Shown here: positions 36,210 to 45,351 of the stretch, piece after piece
Layout: each line of letters starts with the position of its first letter
Numbering within the stretch: the first letter of the stretch is position 1
Made by a program: the position numbers and the translations under genes
Source of the DNA: Caldilineaceae bacterium
Lineage (GTDB): Bacteria; Chloroflexota; Anaerolineae; Caldilineales; Caldilineaceae
Assembly: GCA_019637695.1 (NCBI GenBank)
Contig: JAHBVG010000002.1
Coordinates: 62,001 to 126,000 of the forward strand
DNA: 64,000 bases
Direction: 5' to 3'
Notes under the pieces: model-generated
The model's database searches: none
What the model was told of the DNA's origin: nothing
What the model saw: the letters and a program-made list of their open reading frames with translations, nothing else

Positions 36210-37268
36210 CTAATTCTGATCCAATTGCAGCCAGACATGACCTTGCCCGGCGGGGACGGAGAATGAGAAGTTTTGGCTGTCCCGTTCCCCGTTGCCGTCA
36301 ATGACCCAGCCAACATAGTTGCCGCCGACGTTGCCACCGGGTAGATTGCCCGCCGCCAGTTTGTACTCATAATTGTAAGCGCCTAATGCGCCTTCGCTGC
36401 GCTGGAGGGCAATACTGCGCACCGAATCAGAAATGGGCAATCGCTGGCCATCTTTCTCCAAAGCGATGAAATAACTGCCCTGAGGCTGTCCCCCATCTAC
36501 ACCGCTGTGGATGAAGAATAGTTGCAAATGTAACTCCCCGCCGCCGTTGTCGCCAAAGCGCGGACCACCCGTCGCTCGGAACTTACAACCATCGCCGCCA
36601 ATATTTGCACAGGGATCCCCGGCAGGGGCGGAAGCTGGCGGTTGTTCAGGCTGGGGCTGGGGTTGGGGCTGTGGGGCAGGCGGCGCAACCGCAACTGGCG
36701 CAGGCGTATTCGTGGGCGGAGCCACAGGGATATTTTGGGCAACGGCCACCAATTGGGCGTTCTCCACTTGTACCAGCGAGCCGAAGATCCAGCCTTGTTC
36801 GCCGTTGACACAACAGAACTGATACCAGTCGCCCGCTGGATTCTTCCCTTGTACGTCAAAGGTCATGCCGTTGTTTACAGTGCCCACAATGCCGAAATTG
36901 GTCCCCGGCCCGCGGCGAACGTTAATGGCGCTGCCGCCGGTGACGGTGAGGCGAGCCACCGCTGGCGCAGGTGTATCCGTTGGGACGGCGGCTGGCTCTG
37001 ATTCTACGGGTTGTGGGATGAGCGCAACGGGTTCAGGCGTGGGGAGTATGGGTTCCGGCGTTGGCGTAGGGGGAATCAGCGGCGTCGGCGTCCAGGTAGG
37101 AGCAAGTGCCCGCTGAACAATTTCCCGTGTGGGCGTCGGCGCCGGTTCCTCAGGACCGGAGAGGAATCCACACCCGGCCAGCGCCATTATTGCCACCAAC
37201 AGTGAAATCACCCTCTGTGGGCGGGATATCTGTTGTCCACGTCGTACGAGATTATTCCAAAAATACAT
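36210..37268 (-). CDS. SH3b-domain lipoprotein
   Basis: A 352-aa lipoprotein with signal and lipobox MALAGC, a long Pro/Thr/Glu-rich linker (residues 30-110), then a bacterial SH3 domain (INVRRGPGTNFGIVGTVNNG). A second Pro/Gln-rich linker (PQPQPQPQPEQPP) is followed by a Gly-rich beta domain (GGELHLQLFFIHSGVDGG). SH3b domains bind peptidoglycan or peptides outside the cell. The start at 37268 is tentative; the frame extends to 37310. No catalytic motif is seen. Confidence 0.7.
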   Translation of the reverse strand: MYFWNNLVRRGQQISRPQRVISLLVAIMALAGCGFLSGPEEPAPTPTREIVQRALAPTWTPTPLIPPTPTPEPILPTPEPVALIPQPVESEPAAVPTDTPAPAVARLTVTGGSAINVRRGPGTNFGIVGTVNNGMTFDVQGKNPAGDWYQFCCVNGEQGWIFGSLVQVENAQLVAVAQNIPVAPPTNTPAPVAVAPPAPQPQPQPQPEQPPASAPAGDPCANIGGDGCKFRATGGPRFGDNGGGELHLQLFFIHSGVDGGQPQGSYFIALEKDGQRLPISDSVRSIALQRSEGALGAYNYEYKLAAGNLPGGNVGGNYVGWVIDGNGERDSQNFSFSVPAGQGHVWLQLDQN

Positions 37269-37385
37269 CTCTCTTTTTCCATCCTCTTTCAAGTTCATAT
37301 CTACACGCAACAGGAACAGTATAGCCCAATTTTCACAATTCTCGAAAGCCGAACCTTGACGCGAAAAGCTGGCTGCTCTAGTATA

Positions 37386-37492
37386 GGGAGCGGGGACTGG
37401 GGATCGGGAATCCTGCCATCATTTTTGCCTTTGCCCTTTGCCTTTTGCCTTCTCTGTCCTTTTCTGTGCTAACTGCTATCCGCTATCTCCTC
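37386..37492. repeat. Composite heptamer repeats
   Basis: Three families lie side by side: GGGGACT/GGGGATC, then TTTGCCT/TTTGCCC units, then GCTAACT/GCTATCC units, ending at the next ribosome binding site. No gene is supported. Confidence 0.6.
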
Positions 37493-37505
37493 CAAAGGAA
37501 ACCTG

Positions 37506-38687
37506 ATGCAAGGACAAAAACTGCTAGAACGTGCGGAGGCCATGCGTGAACAACTCGTGGCCTGGCGGCGTGATATTCACGCGCACCCGGAATTGAGCTT
37601 TCAGGAACATCGCACGGCGCGCCTTGTCGCAGATTCGCTGACCGATATGGGTATCGAAGCGCAGACGGGTGTGGGCAAGACCGGCGTTGTCGGTTTTCTG
37701 GGCGAAGGCAGCCCGGTGATCGGCATCCGCGCCGATATGGACGCGCTGCCGATCAACGAGGCGAACGATGTGCCCTACCGATCCCAAAACCCAGGAGTAA
37801 TGCACGCCTGTGGACATGACGCCCACACTGCCATCCTCTTGGGCGTGGCGCGGCTGTTGAGCGAAATGCCCGACCGCCCCGCCGGGCAGATCCGCTTTTT
37901 CTTCCAGCCCAGCGAGGAAGCCTCGGACGAAGAGAACAAATCGGGCGCAATGCGCATGATCGAGGACGGCGCGCTGGAAGGGGTGGATGCTGTCATCGCG
38001 CTGCATGTCGCCAGCGATCTCACCGCCAACCAGATTGAGGTTGCCCCCAATTATGTCACCGCCGCCGAGGATTCCTTCCATATCGTACTCAAAGGGACGG
38101 GTGGTCACGGGGCTTATCCACATCAGGGCGTCGATCCCACCTTCATCCTTGCCCAGGTGATCAACGCCATCCAGGGCATTCGCTCACGGCGCGTGAACCC
38201 AACCAAAGCCGCGACCATCTCCATTGGCTATATCCACGCCGGCGCGGTGACCAATGTGATCCCAGCAGAGGTCAAATTGGGCGGCACTATGCGCAGTTAC
38301 GACGACGACGTGCGTGAGCAACTCAAACAGGAGTTGGAAAAAGCGTTGGGCGTGGCGCGCGCTCTGGGCGGCGATTATGCGTTGAGCATCAAATCGGGCT
38401 ATCCTTCCACCTATAACGATCCTGAGGTGACAGAGATGATTCTGGCGTCGGCGCAGACTGTGCTAGGCGAGGACGGGATCGGCGATCCCCAGCTAGGCAT
38501 GGGCGCTGAGGATTTCAGCTACATGTCGCGCAAAGCGCCTGGAGCCATATTCATGCTGGGCGCCAAGTACGACGACAAGAACCGCCCTCACCATACACCC
38601 GTCTTCGACATCAGCGAGGATGTCTTGCCTGCGGGCGCGGCTATCCTGGCGGATGTGGCCTGTACGTTGTTACAGCGTAAGGCGTAA
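37506..38687 (+). CDS. M20-family amidohydrolase / amidase
   Basis: A 393-aa metal-dependent hydrolase of the M20D type, which removes acyl groups from amino acids. Metal-binding motifs are GIRADMDALPI, the HACGHDAHTA centre, the Glu pair in FFQPSEEASDEE, and a dimerisation-domain His in GTGGHGAYPHQG. A late His (PHHTPVFDI) completes the site. Typical relatives are N-acyl-L-amino acid amidohydrolase and hippurate hydrolase. The start has an AAAGGAAAC site. Located before an enolase-superfamily gene on the same strand. Confidence 0.85.
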   Translation: MQGQKLLERAEAMREQLVAWRRDIHAHPELSFQEHRTARLVADSLTDMGIEAQTGVGKTGVVGFLGEGSPVIGIRADMDALPINEANDVPYRSQNPGVMHACGHDAHTAILLGVARLLSEMPDRPAGQIRFFFQPSEEASDEENKSGAMRMIEDGALEGVDAVIALHVASDLTANQIEVAPNYVTAAEDSFHIVLKGTGGHGAYPHQGVDPTFILAQVINAIQGIRSRRVNPTKAATISIGYIHAGAVTNVIPAEVKLGGTMRSYDDDVREQLKQELEKALGVARALGGDYALSIKSGYPSTYNDPEVTEMILASAQTVLGEDGIGDPQLGMGAEDFSYMSRKAPGAIFMLGAKYDDKNRPHHTPVFDISEDVLPAGAAILADVACTLLQRKA

Positions 38688-38692
38688 AACGA

Positions 38693-38766
38693 TGAATGAA
38701 GAACAATGAATGTGGAATGGAGACTGTTTCTCTACCCATTCATTATTCTTCATTCATTCTTTTCTT
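38693..38766. repeat. Inverted repeat with GAATGAA units
   Basis: GAATGAA/GAACAAT-like units (38693-38725) face their complement TTCATTC/ATTCTTC (38738-38766), between the hydrolase and dehydratase genes. Confidence 0.55.
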
Positions 38767-38794
38767 CCATTCCCCACCCATCTCGGAGATCCCC

Positions 38795-39916
38795 ATGCAA
38801 ATTACAAAACTGGAAACATTCCTTGTACAGCCGCGCTGGCTATTCTTAAAGATCCATACGGACGAGGGCATTGTCGGCCTGGGCGAGCCGATTGTCGAAG
38901 GGCGCGCGCTGACGGTGGCGCAGGCTGTGGCCGAGTTTGAACCCTACCTCATCGGCAAGGACCCCACACGGGTGATGCATCATTGGCAGGCCATGTACAA
39001 ACACACCTTTTATCGCGGCGGCCCTGTCCTCACCAGCGCCATTTCGGGGATCGAGCAGGCGCTGTGGGATATTACCGGCAAAGCGATGGGCGTGCCGATC
39101 TACAAACTTTTCGGCGGTCCTCTGCGTGATCGCATCAAAGTCTATGCGCATATTCGTGGCGCTACACTAGAAGAACAGTGCCAGGATATTAAGAGCAAAG
39201 TGGCGGAAGGCTACATCGCCTTCAAGACCGGCGTCGGCGGCCCGCGCCCGGCCCGAATTGTGGAGACGCCCGGCTTCATCGACGCTGTGGTGGAACGCTT
39301 CGCCACACTGCGTGAAGCTGCCGGTCGCGAGGTGGACATTGCCATCGACTTCCACGGCGCGGTGAGCCCACAGACAGCCATGCTGCTGATCAAGGCATTG
39401 GAACCCTACCAGCCTATGTTCGTTGAAGAGCCGGTGCAGTGCCAGAATGTGGATGTGCTGGCCGACATCGCCCGCAAGACTCACCTGCCCATCGCCACTG
39501 GGGAACGCATCTTTACCAAATGGGGCTTCCGCGAGATTTTGGAGAAGGGCGCTGCGGTTATCCTTCAGCCCGATATTTCCCATGCGGGCGGCATCTTCGA
39601 AGGGCGGCTCATTGCGGGGATGGCGGAAAGCTACTACGCGGCAATTGCACCCCACTGCCCGCTGGGGCCAATTTCTTTGGCCGCCGGCATCCAGCTTGAC
39701 GCCAGCATTCCCAACTTCCTGGCGCAGGAGCAGGTCTCATTGGGCGAGGGCTATCTCAAACAGCCCTTTGTGATCAACCAGGGCTACATCGATCTGCCCA
39801 CCGCGCCCGGTCTCGGCATCGAACTCGACGAAGAATTGATGGCCGACAAAATCGGCCATAACTGGCGCAACCCCGAACGGTATCACCCTGACGACAATAG
39901 CGCGATTGATTGGTGA
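38795..39916 (+). CDS. Enolase-superfamily dehydratase (galactonate dehydratase-like)
   Basis: A 373-aa mandelate-racemase/muconate-lactonising enzyme. Metal ligands are the Asp in IAIDFHGAVSP, the Glu in FVEEPVQCQNVD and the Glu in IATGERIFTKWGF. The C-terminal His in APHCPLGPISLAAG matches D-galactonate dehydratase-like enzymes. It would remove water from a sugar acid to give a 2-keto-3-deoxy acid. Start at 38795 with GGAG; the upstream part of the open frame is repeat DNA. Close relatives act on gluconate or other acid sugars, so the exact substrate is open. Confidence 0.82.
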   Translation: MQITKLETFLVQPRWLFLKIHTDEGIVGLGEPIVEGRALTVAQAVAEFEPYLIGKDPTRVMHHWQAMYKHTFYRGGPVLTSAISGIEQALWDITGKAMGVPIYKLFGGPLRDRIKVYAHIRGATLEEQCQDIKSKVAEGYIAFKTGVGGPRPARIVETPGFIDAVVERFATLREAAGREVDIAIDFHGAVSPQTAMLLIKALEPYQPMFVEEPVQCQNVDVLADIARKTHLPIATGERIFTKWGFREILEKGAAVILQPDISHAGGIFEGRLIAGMAESYYAAIAPHCPLGPISLAAGIQLDASIPNFLAQEQVSLGEGYLKQPFVINQGYIDLPTAPGLGIELDEELMADKIGHNWRNPERYHPDDNSAIDW

Positions 39917-40013
39917 GGACAAAGGCGGACGGCGGACAAACGGTGAGCAGGTTCGCCGTCCGCGAAATGCGGAGTAGCAGGCGTGGCAGGGCTGCACGCG
40001 ACCGATGACAGCT

Positions 40014-40397
40014 TTACAGCGGAATATACTTACCTTTCTCCAAAACTTGATGGATGGCTTCAATGAAGGCGTCTGGGTCGCCTTTGACGACATAGCCATT
40101 TGCCCCAGAATCTACAACCATCCCCGCATACGTTGCGCCTTCATGCCCGGAAACAACGAGTAGACGCAGATCGGCATATTGGACGCGCAACGATCTCGCC
40201 AGGTCAATGCCATCTTTTTCGCCGTCTAGAGAGATATCGACAATCACAAGATCCGGGTTGCTGGCCGGGATTTTGTCCAAAGCATCCTTCATATTGGTGG
40301 CTTCACCGCAAATTTCGAGCGTATTCTCGCGTTCGAGAAAGGCCGCATACTGCTGGCGCATGACGAGATGATCTTCAACAATAAAGATTCTATGCAT
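40014..40397 (-). CDS. Stand-alone response regulator receiver protein
   Basis: A 127-aa single REC domain with no DNA-binding part. The acidic pocket is IFIVEDH, the phospho-acceptor Asp is in LVIVDISLDG, the Thr/Ser position in LLVVSGHEGA, and the Lys in GYVVKGDPD. The sequence most resembles the receiver half of NarL/FixJ regulators, so it may be a truncated regulator or a phosphate shuttle. Good GGGGAG ribosome binding site. No kinase gene is adjacent. Confidence 0.85.
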   Translation of the reverse strand: MHRIFIVEDHLVMRQQYAAFLERENTLEICGEATNMKDALDKIPASNPDLVIVDISLDGEKDGIDLARSLRVQYADLRLLVVSGHEGATYAGMVVDSGANGYVVKGDPDAFIEAIHQVLEKGKYIPL

Positions 40398-40551
40398 CTT
40401 TGCTCCCCGGCAACGATGGCCTTTCTGAGTCTATTTGAGGCGGCAAATGGGAAAACAAAGTGCAGTAGAATTTTACTGCACGAGGATGCCTGTCTTACTC
40501 GCAACGGCTCTGTAGCTCTACACTACTACACTTTTGACGCTTCGACAAGTG

Positions 40552-41106
40552 TTATTTAAGAATACCTTGCCCCATGCTGCTGTTGAGTTTCTCCAGTTCC
40601 TGCGCCAGGGGATGCCAGACAGCGGGCTGATCCAACCCGGCGAGTTCGAGGATCAACGCATCCTCGCCGTTAGGATAGTAACGCTTGCGCTTACCGGTCT
40701 GGACGAATCCGATGCGTTCGTAGAGGGAACGAGCCGATTGGTTGCTGGGGCGCACTTCAAGGGTGACAAGTTGCGCGCCGCGTTCTCGAGCTTCCGCCAT
40801 CAGCGTCAGCAAGAGCCATTTGCCCACGCCATGACCGCGCCAAAGGGGATCGACAGCAATCGTGACGATGTGCGCTTCTTCCCCCATCAACCAATATCCC
40901 CCCTGCGCCAACAATGAGGAACTCTCTTCGGTGGCGGCGACTGCTTCAACGATCAAATAGCGGCTGTAGCGATCATTTTTGATCTCGCGCTCATAAAGGG
41001 AACGAGGCCAGGGTTCAGAGAAACTGGCATGTTCCAGCACCATGATGGCGTCAATGTCCGCGGCGCGCATGGGGCGGATGTGTAGTGGAATTGGAGACAT
41101 ATTCAC
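40552..41106 (-). CDS. rimI: Ribosomal protein S18-alanine N-acetyltransferase
   Basis: A 184-aa GNAT enzyme of the RimI type. Residues 10-160 show IMVLEHASFSEPWPRSLYER, the acetyl-CoA loop RGHGVGKWLLLTLMAEARER, and LEVRPSNQSARSLYERIGF. It acetylates the N-terminus of S18 and perhaps other proteins. It overlaps tsaB by 4 bp, a pairing found in many bacteria. Start is GTG 41106 or ATG 41100. Confidence 0.88.
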   Translation of the reverse strand: MNMSPIPLHIRPMRAADIDAIMVLEHASFSEPWPRSLYEREIKNDRYSRYLIVEAVAATEESSSLLAQGGYWLMGEEAHIVTIAVDPLWRGHGVGKWLLLTLMAEARERGAQLVTLEVRPSNQSARSLYERIGFVQTGKRKRYYPNGEDALILELAGLDQPAVWHPLAQELEKLNSSMGQGILK

Positions 41107-41795
41107 AAGGGTTCCCGCAAATAGAGTGGCTGCAAGCTGTCCGCAGTGTCAACATTCCCGGCGACGTGGTGGAAGGCCGCCAGCCGCGCCAATTGACTGG
41201 CCCGGCGCAGCCCGCTTACCTCATCCATGAGGCAGACATGGGGCAGGCGCGCTGCCATCTCGGCCACGGATTGGGTGATCTCGCCGACAAGCCAGATCGG
41301 GTGAGATCGGCTCAACAGATCCGCTTCAAGCCCATCCACATTGCCCACAAAATGATCCATTGCTTCGGGGCGTCGCAGGGGATCGTCCGGCGGAAAGATC
41401 GCCCAGTTGTAGCGTCCACGACCAGCGCCGAGGAAGGCGCAGATCTCGCCAATCCCGACCTGTTTGGCAGGAACAAACCAGGGTGCAGCCGTCACACAGA
41501 GGGTGGGCAGCCCGATGAGAGATGGCAAGGTGGGCAGCCCCAAGGCGATCCCCTTGGCGACGCTGATGCCAATGCGCACACCGGTGAAGCTGCCCGGTCC
41601 CGTCGTCACCGCGATGGTATGGATGGCGGCGGGAGTTAGCGCCAACCGCGCCATCATCTCTTGCAGGACAGGCAATAGATCCTCGGTCTGACGACGCCGC
41701 GCCTGCCATGTCTGCTCGGCGAGGACAGCCTTTTCGATTGGGGCGTAGAGTGCCAGCGACGCCGTTGTTGTTGCCGTATCCAAAGCCAAAATCAT
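41103..41795 (-). CDS. tsaB: tRNA t6A synthesis protein TsaB
   Basis: A 230-aa ASKHA-fold protein that partners TsaD in making threonylcarbamoyl-adenosine at position 37 of ANN-decoding tRNAs. The N-terminus ILALDTATTTASLALY and the motif VTTGPGSFTGVRIGISVAKG are diagnostic. AAGGA lies 7 bp before the ATG at 41795. Coupled to rimI by an overlap. Confidence 0.9.
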   Translation of the reverse strand: MILALDTATTTASLALYAPIEKAVLAEQTWQARRRQTEDLLPVLQEMMARLALTPAAIHTIAVTTGPGSFTGVRIGISVAKGIALGLPTLPSLIGLPTLCVTAAPWFVPAKQVGIGEICAFLGAGRGRYNWAIFPPDDPLRRPEAMDHFVGNVDGLEADLLSRSHPIWLVGEITQSVAEMAARLPHVCLMDEVSGLRRASQLARLAAFHHVAGNVDTADSLQPLYLREPL

Positions 41796-41828
41796 CGGAC
41801 AGTCCTTCAGAAATTATGTTTACAAATT

Positions 41829-41872
41829 CGTAGTGCGTAGTGCGTGTATCAGTCTACGCACTACGCACTACG
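41829..41872. repeat. 17-bp perfect inverted repeat (GTAGTGC family)
   Basis: CGTAGTGCGTAGTGCGT at 41829-41845 is mirrored by its exact complement at 41856-41872. It lies between tsaB and the aldolase gene, both minus strand. Related units occur at 54878 and 61321. Confidence 0.8.
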
Positions 41873-41916
41873 GGAACTATCAGCGGGATTTGTGCCGTGT
41901 GCTATCTCGGCGTCTC

Positions 41917-43329
41917 TTAGTCAGCCAGGCCCTGATCGTCGCCAGCGCCACGGCCAAACTTCGGCATCGGCTTGTGATATTCCACAGGGGAGACGATCTC
42001 GGCGACCAGATCCTTGGTGTCGACGATGTTGAGCTTCTCGTAGAAGAAGCGGAACTCACCCTCAAGATCGCTGTAGATTTCCTGTTTGAGCGATTCGGAC
42101 AACCCCCACAGTTCTGGCTTGAAGGGACCAATTGCCTTTTTGCGCGTCGTCAGTTGGAAGACGATGTCAGTATGCGACGGTTTGCGCTCGTTGGCGTGGA
42201 ACTCGTTGAGGTGGCGGTACATCTCCTGGCGCAGATCCTCGGGGAACATTTTGTGGTCGAGGAAGGCGTTCATGAAGCCGGTAGCCAGGTGGATCTCCAG
42301 CGTCTGCACGGCGGGGAATTTGTTGAAGAGTTCGCGCGGCAACGTGCTGGCGCCATGCTGCACCGCGCCACCGGAACCCAACTGTCGCGCTCGCTCGCCC
42401 AATTTATCAAGGGTCTCAAAGTCCACAGCGACGCTGGCCTGGGTGCCATCGGGCAGCAACACGCCGCCGTGGCTGGTCCCGGTTTGCACGCTGATCTTGC
42501 TGAGGCCGGCGTAATCGCCCATGTCAGCCAGCGTCCGCTTGTAACCTTCCACGTAGGCATCCAATTCCTCGACAGTGGAGTTCTTCTCGCCCACTTCGCC
42601 GATCTCACCGCCCAGGCTGATGGTGACGCCTTCAGGCTGGAGGTTGCGGATATACTCGGTCAGTTCTGCCGAGCGGCGGTAGTTGTGAAGCTGCTGTTCA
42701 TCCAACGATTCTGGCTCCAGCGTCACCAGGGTGCTGGTGTCGATGTCGATGTTCCAAAAGCCAGCAGGGACGGCGGTGGCGATGAGGTCCTTGACTTCCT
42801 GGATGGCGCCTTCGGGATCTGTGGCATACTTCTTGGCATTGACCTGAAAATGATCGCCCTGGATGAAGAGCGGTCCTTCGTAGCCTTCCTTAATGGCGGC
42901 GGCGATCAGCATGGCCGAAAACTCACCCGGTTCTTGATAGGTGTAGCCCATTTCGCTGCGCGCAATCTCAAAGATAAAGGCAGCGGACTGGGTCTTCTTG
43001 GCGGCGCGGATGGCGGCGCAGCCAGAATCGTAGGTGGTGAAGCGCATGTTCATGGCCGGAACCGTGCGATTTTTCCATTTGTCCGAGGCGCGGGCAATGT
43101 AAAAATCGTGGATGCTGGCCGGACGTGCGCCCAATGCCTGGCCCACTTCCCAAATGAGCCAGCGGCTGAACGCTTTCACTGGGCGTGTGCCAAAGACAGC
43201 GTTGCGCGCCAGCACGTCGATCAACTGTTTGCGCACCTTGGCGTCGTCCAGCACCTCGACCTTGCCATTCTCAATGCCAAGGATCCCTTTGATGCTGTGC
43301 CGGATCTCATGGACAGATTCATGAATCAT
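41917..43329 (-). CDS. Class II fructose-bisphosphate aldolase family protein (long form)
   Basis: A 470-aa aldolase of the long class II type. Zinc ligands and substrate motifs visible are [11 protein letters not shown], the Glu in [12 protein letters not shown], the His in [13 protein letters not shown], and the late [11 protein letters not shown]. It probably cleaves or forms fructose 1,6-bisphosphate or a related ketose bisphosphate such as tagatose. Start at 43329, since AAGGAGA lies 6-7 bp ahead. A promoter of near-consensus sequence lies at 43447-43475. Confidence 0.8.
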   Translation of the reverse strand: MIHESVHEIRHSIKGILGIENGKVEVLDDAKVRKQLIDVLARNAVFGTRPVKAFSRWLIWEVGQALGARPASIHDFYIARASDKWKNRTVPAMNMRFTTYDSGCAAIRAAKKTQSAAFIFEIARSEMGYTYQEPGEFSAMLIAAAIKEGYEGPLFIQGDHFQVNAKKYATDPEGAIQEVKDLIATAVPAGFWNIDIDTSTLVTLEPESLDEQQLHNYRRSAELTEYIRNLQPEGVTISLGGEIGEVGEKNSTVEELDAYVEGYKRTLADMGDYAGLSKISVQTGTSHGGVLLPDGTQASVAVDFETLDKLGERARQLGSGGAVQHGASTLPRELFNKFPAVQTLEIHLATGFMNAFLDHKMFPEDLRQEMYRHLNEFHANERKPSHTDIVFQLTTRKKAIGPFKPELWGLSESLKQEIYSDLEGEFRFFYEKLNIVDTKDLVAEIVSPVEYHKPMPKFGRGAGDDQGLAD

Positions 43330-43446
43330 TGTCAATCTCCTTGATTATATTGGGCAACGGGGTCGCCTAAATCCAAATCTAAGCGGCCATCCACTGCAAA
43401 ATGCAACCGGTTGTGCTACTCGATCCAATACCTGCAATCATCCTTA

Positions 43447-43475
43447 ATTATATCAGCATGCATCGGGGACGGCAA
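43447..43475 (-). promoter_or_regulatory. Promoter of the aldolase gene
   Basis: TTGCCG (43475-43470), 17-bp spacer, TATAAT (43452-43447) on the minus strand, giving a leader of about 110 nt. Confidence 0.75.
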
Positions 43476-43542
43476 CGAAATTCACGTTGCATTGAATAGA
43501 ACCTTGCTCATCTGCACGCTTCAACGTAGGATGGAGAGAACA

Positions 43543-43588
43543 GGGTATTAGGTATTGGTCCAATATCCAATACCCAACACCCAACACC
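43543..43588. repeat. Heptamer inverted repeat (GGTATTG family)
   Basis: GGTATTA/GGTATTG units are followed at once by CCAATAT/CCAATAC/CCAACAC units, upstream of the AP endonuclease gene. Confidence 0.65.
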
Positions 43589-43613
43589 ATCTCAATCCCT
43601 GAAAGGCACCCAT

Positions 43614-44516
43614 ATGAACGGTTTGAAACTGGGCGCGCACATGTCCATTGCCGGCGGCGTGAGTAATGCGCTGGACAGCGCCGCGGCTGTCCAAAGCAAT
43701 GCGGTGCAGGTTTTTACCAAGAACAATCGCCAGTGGTTTGGCCCACCGGTCAACGAAGAGGATGTGGCGCGCTGGCGCCAGCAGATGCCCACCCTGGCCG
43801 TCGAATACGCCGTCAGCCACGCGTCCTATTTGATCAACCTGGCGTCTCCGCAAGATCCCCTGTGGGAGAAAAGTCAGCGCGCCCACAAGGACGAACTCCA
43901 ACGCGCCCACGCCTACGGCATTCCTCATGTGGTGTTACACCCAGGCGCGCACACAGGCAGCGGCGAGGAGGCCGGTATTGCGCGGATCGCCGACGCCCTC
44001 AACCGCATCCACGCGGCGACGCCCGAATGCGCCGATACCCTGACGCTGCTAGAGTTGACCGCTGGGCAAGGGACGACGTTGGGCTATTCATTTGAGCAAC
44101 TGGCCCAGATCATCGAAAAGGTGGAAGAAAAAGAGCGGGTCGGCGTTTGTGTGGATACCTGCCACGCCCTCGCCGCCGGTTATGACTTCCGCGCGGCGAA
44201 GGGCTACACCGCCATGATGGAAACAATAGCGAAGACCATCGGCGTTGAGCGGGTCAAGTGCTGGCACTTCAACGATAGTAAGTTTGGTTGTGGCAGCCGC
44301 AAGGATCGTCACACCCACATTGGCGAAGGTGAAATCGGCGTAGAAGGGTTCCGCTTCATCCTCAACGATCCCCGCTGGGACGGCATCCCCATGTTGTTAG
44401 AGACCCCCAAAGAAGAAGACAACGACGGCAACGACGCCCGTAATCTGGCGGCGCTGGCGGCGCTGGTAGAAGAGATCGAACGCCTGCCCTTTGGCCTGCG
44501 TCCTCAACAGCAATAG
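43614..44516 (+). CDS. nfo: Endonuclease IV (AP endonuclease)
   Basis: A 300-aa TIM-barrel that cuts DNA at abasic sites during base-excision repair. Three-zinc-site motifs are visible: LGAHMSIAGGVSNAL, VVLHPGAHTGSG, LLELTAGQGTTLGY, VCVDTCHALAAGYDF, and the WHFNDSKFGCGSRKDRHTHI region with GEGEIG. Full length. Start ATG 43614 with AAAGGC upstream. It faces tatC across a hairpin. Confidence 0.93.
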   Translation: MNGLKLGAHMSIAGGVSNALDSAAAVQSNAVQVFTKNNRQWFGPPVNEEDVARWRQQMPTLAVEYAVSHASYLINLASPQDPLWEKSQRAHKDELQRAHAYGIPHVVLHPGAHTGSGEEAGIARIADALNRIHAATPECADTLTLLELTAGQGTTLGYSFEQLAQIIEKVEEKERVGVCVDTCHALAAGYDFRAAKGYTAMMETIAKTIGVERVKCWHFNDSKFGCGSRKDRHTHIGEGEIGVEGFRFILNDPRWDGIPMLLETPKEEDNDGNDARNLAALAALVEEIERLPFGLRPQQQ

Positions 44517-44518
44517 AA

Positions 44519-44559
44519 AACGGATGAAACGGATCTTCAGAAGATCCGTTTCATCCGTT
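44519..44559. terminator. Bidirectional hairpin between nfo and tatC
   Basis: A 19-bp perfect stem (44519-44537/44541-44559, loop CAG) starts 2 bp after the nfo stop, between convergent genes. T-tracts are short on both sides. Confidence 0.65.
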
Positions 44560-44577
44560 CAAACTGCGTTCTATTCT

Positions 44578-45351
44578 CTACTCAGAGAAGTCGCGGGGTT
44601 CGCGCGGTCTATACAGGATATAGGCCAGACCCACGCCCAGGAAGTAGAGTACGATCAGCGGCACCATCACAATCATCATGTTTACCGGATCGACGGTAGG
44701 GGTGATGATGGCGGCAATGATCGAGGTGCCGACGATTGACTGTCGCCAATAACTCAACAATTTGGGACCGGTGACCAGCCCGATCCGAGCCAGGAAGGCG
44801 ATCACCAATGGGGTCTCGAAGAAGACGCCGATCCAGAAGACGATGCGGGTAACAAAATTAACGTACCGATCAATCGTCCATTCCTGGTCGATGACCGATC
44901 CCAAAAAGTTCTGAAGAAAGCTTGTTGCTACGGGTACCATAATATTGAAGGCAAACCAGGCGCCGAGAAAGAAGAGCATCATCACGCCGGGCAGGAGCAT
45001 GAAAAGCGCGCGCTTTTCATGCGGATAGAGACCTGGCGCAATAAAGGCAACGATCTGATAAACCATCACCGGCATTGCAATGACTGCACCAGAGACAAAG
45101 CCCACGCGAAAGAAGATGCTAATGGTATCTGTCGGGCCAATGGCAATGAGCGATTTCCCGGATGCGCCAACGACTGGCGCTGTGATAATTGCCAGAATTG
45201 GTTCAACAAAGAGGAAACTCACCACCGTACCCACCAGCAGCGCGCCCACGATCCAAATCATGCGGCTGCGCAATTCCATCAGATGCTCGAACAAGCCCAT
45301 CCGGCTCTCTTCCACCGGATCATATTGGGGGGATAATTCACCTTGTGTCAT
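44578..45351 (-). CDS. tatC: Sec-independent protein translocase TatC
   Basis: A 257-aa membrane protein with six helices that recognises twin-arginine signal peptides. The N-terminal motif FEHLMELRSRMIWIVGALLV and the later region FLLGAWFAFNIMVP-like (LGAWFAFNIMVPVATSFLQN) are typical. It overlaps tatB by 4 bp (ATGA), so the two are translated together. Complete length. No RR-signal substrate is obvious next to it. Confidence 0.92.
   Translation of the reverse strand: MTQGELSPQYDPVEESRMGLFEHLMELRSRMIWIVGALLVGTVVSFLFVEPILAIITAPVVGASGKSLIAIGPTDTISIFFRVGFVSGAVIAMPVMVYQIVAFIAPGLYPHEKRALFMLLPGVMMLFFLGAWFAFNIMVPVATSFLQNFLGSVIDQEWTIDRYVNFVTRIVFWIGVFFETPLVIAFLARIGLVTGPKLLSYWRQSIVGTSIIAAIITPTVDPVNMMIVMVPLIVLYFLGVGLAYILYRPREPRDFSE

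Noticed and set aside
41833..43344. A 503-aa plus-strand open frame opposite the aldolase gene
   Set aside because: It mirrors the aldolase gene on the opposite strand, begins in repeat DNA and has no family features or ribosome binding site. Long antisense frames are common at this base composition.
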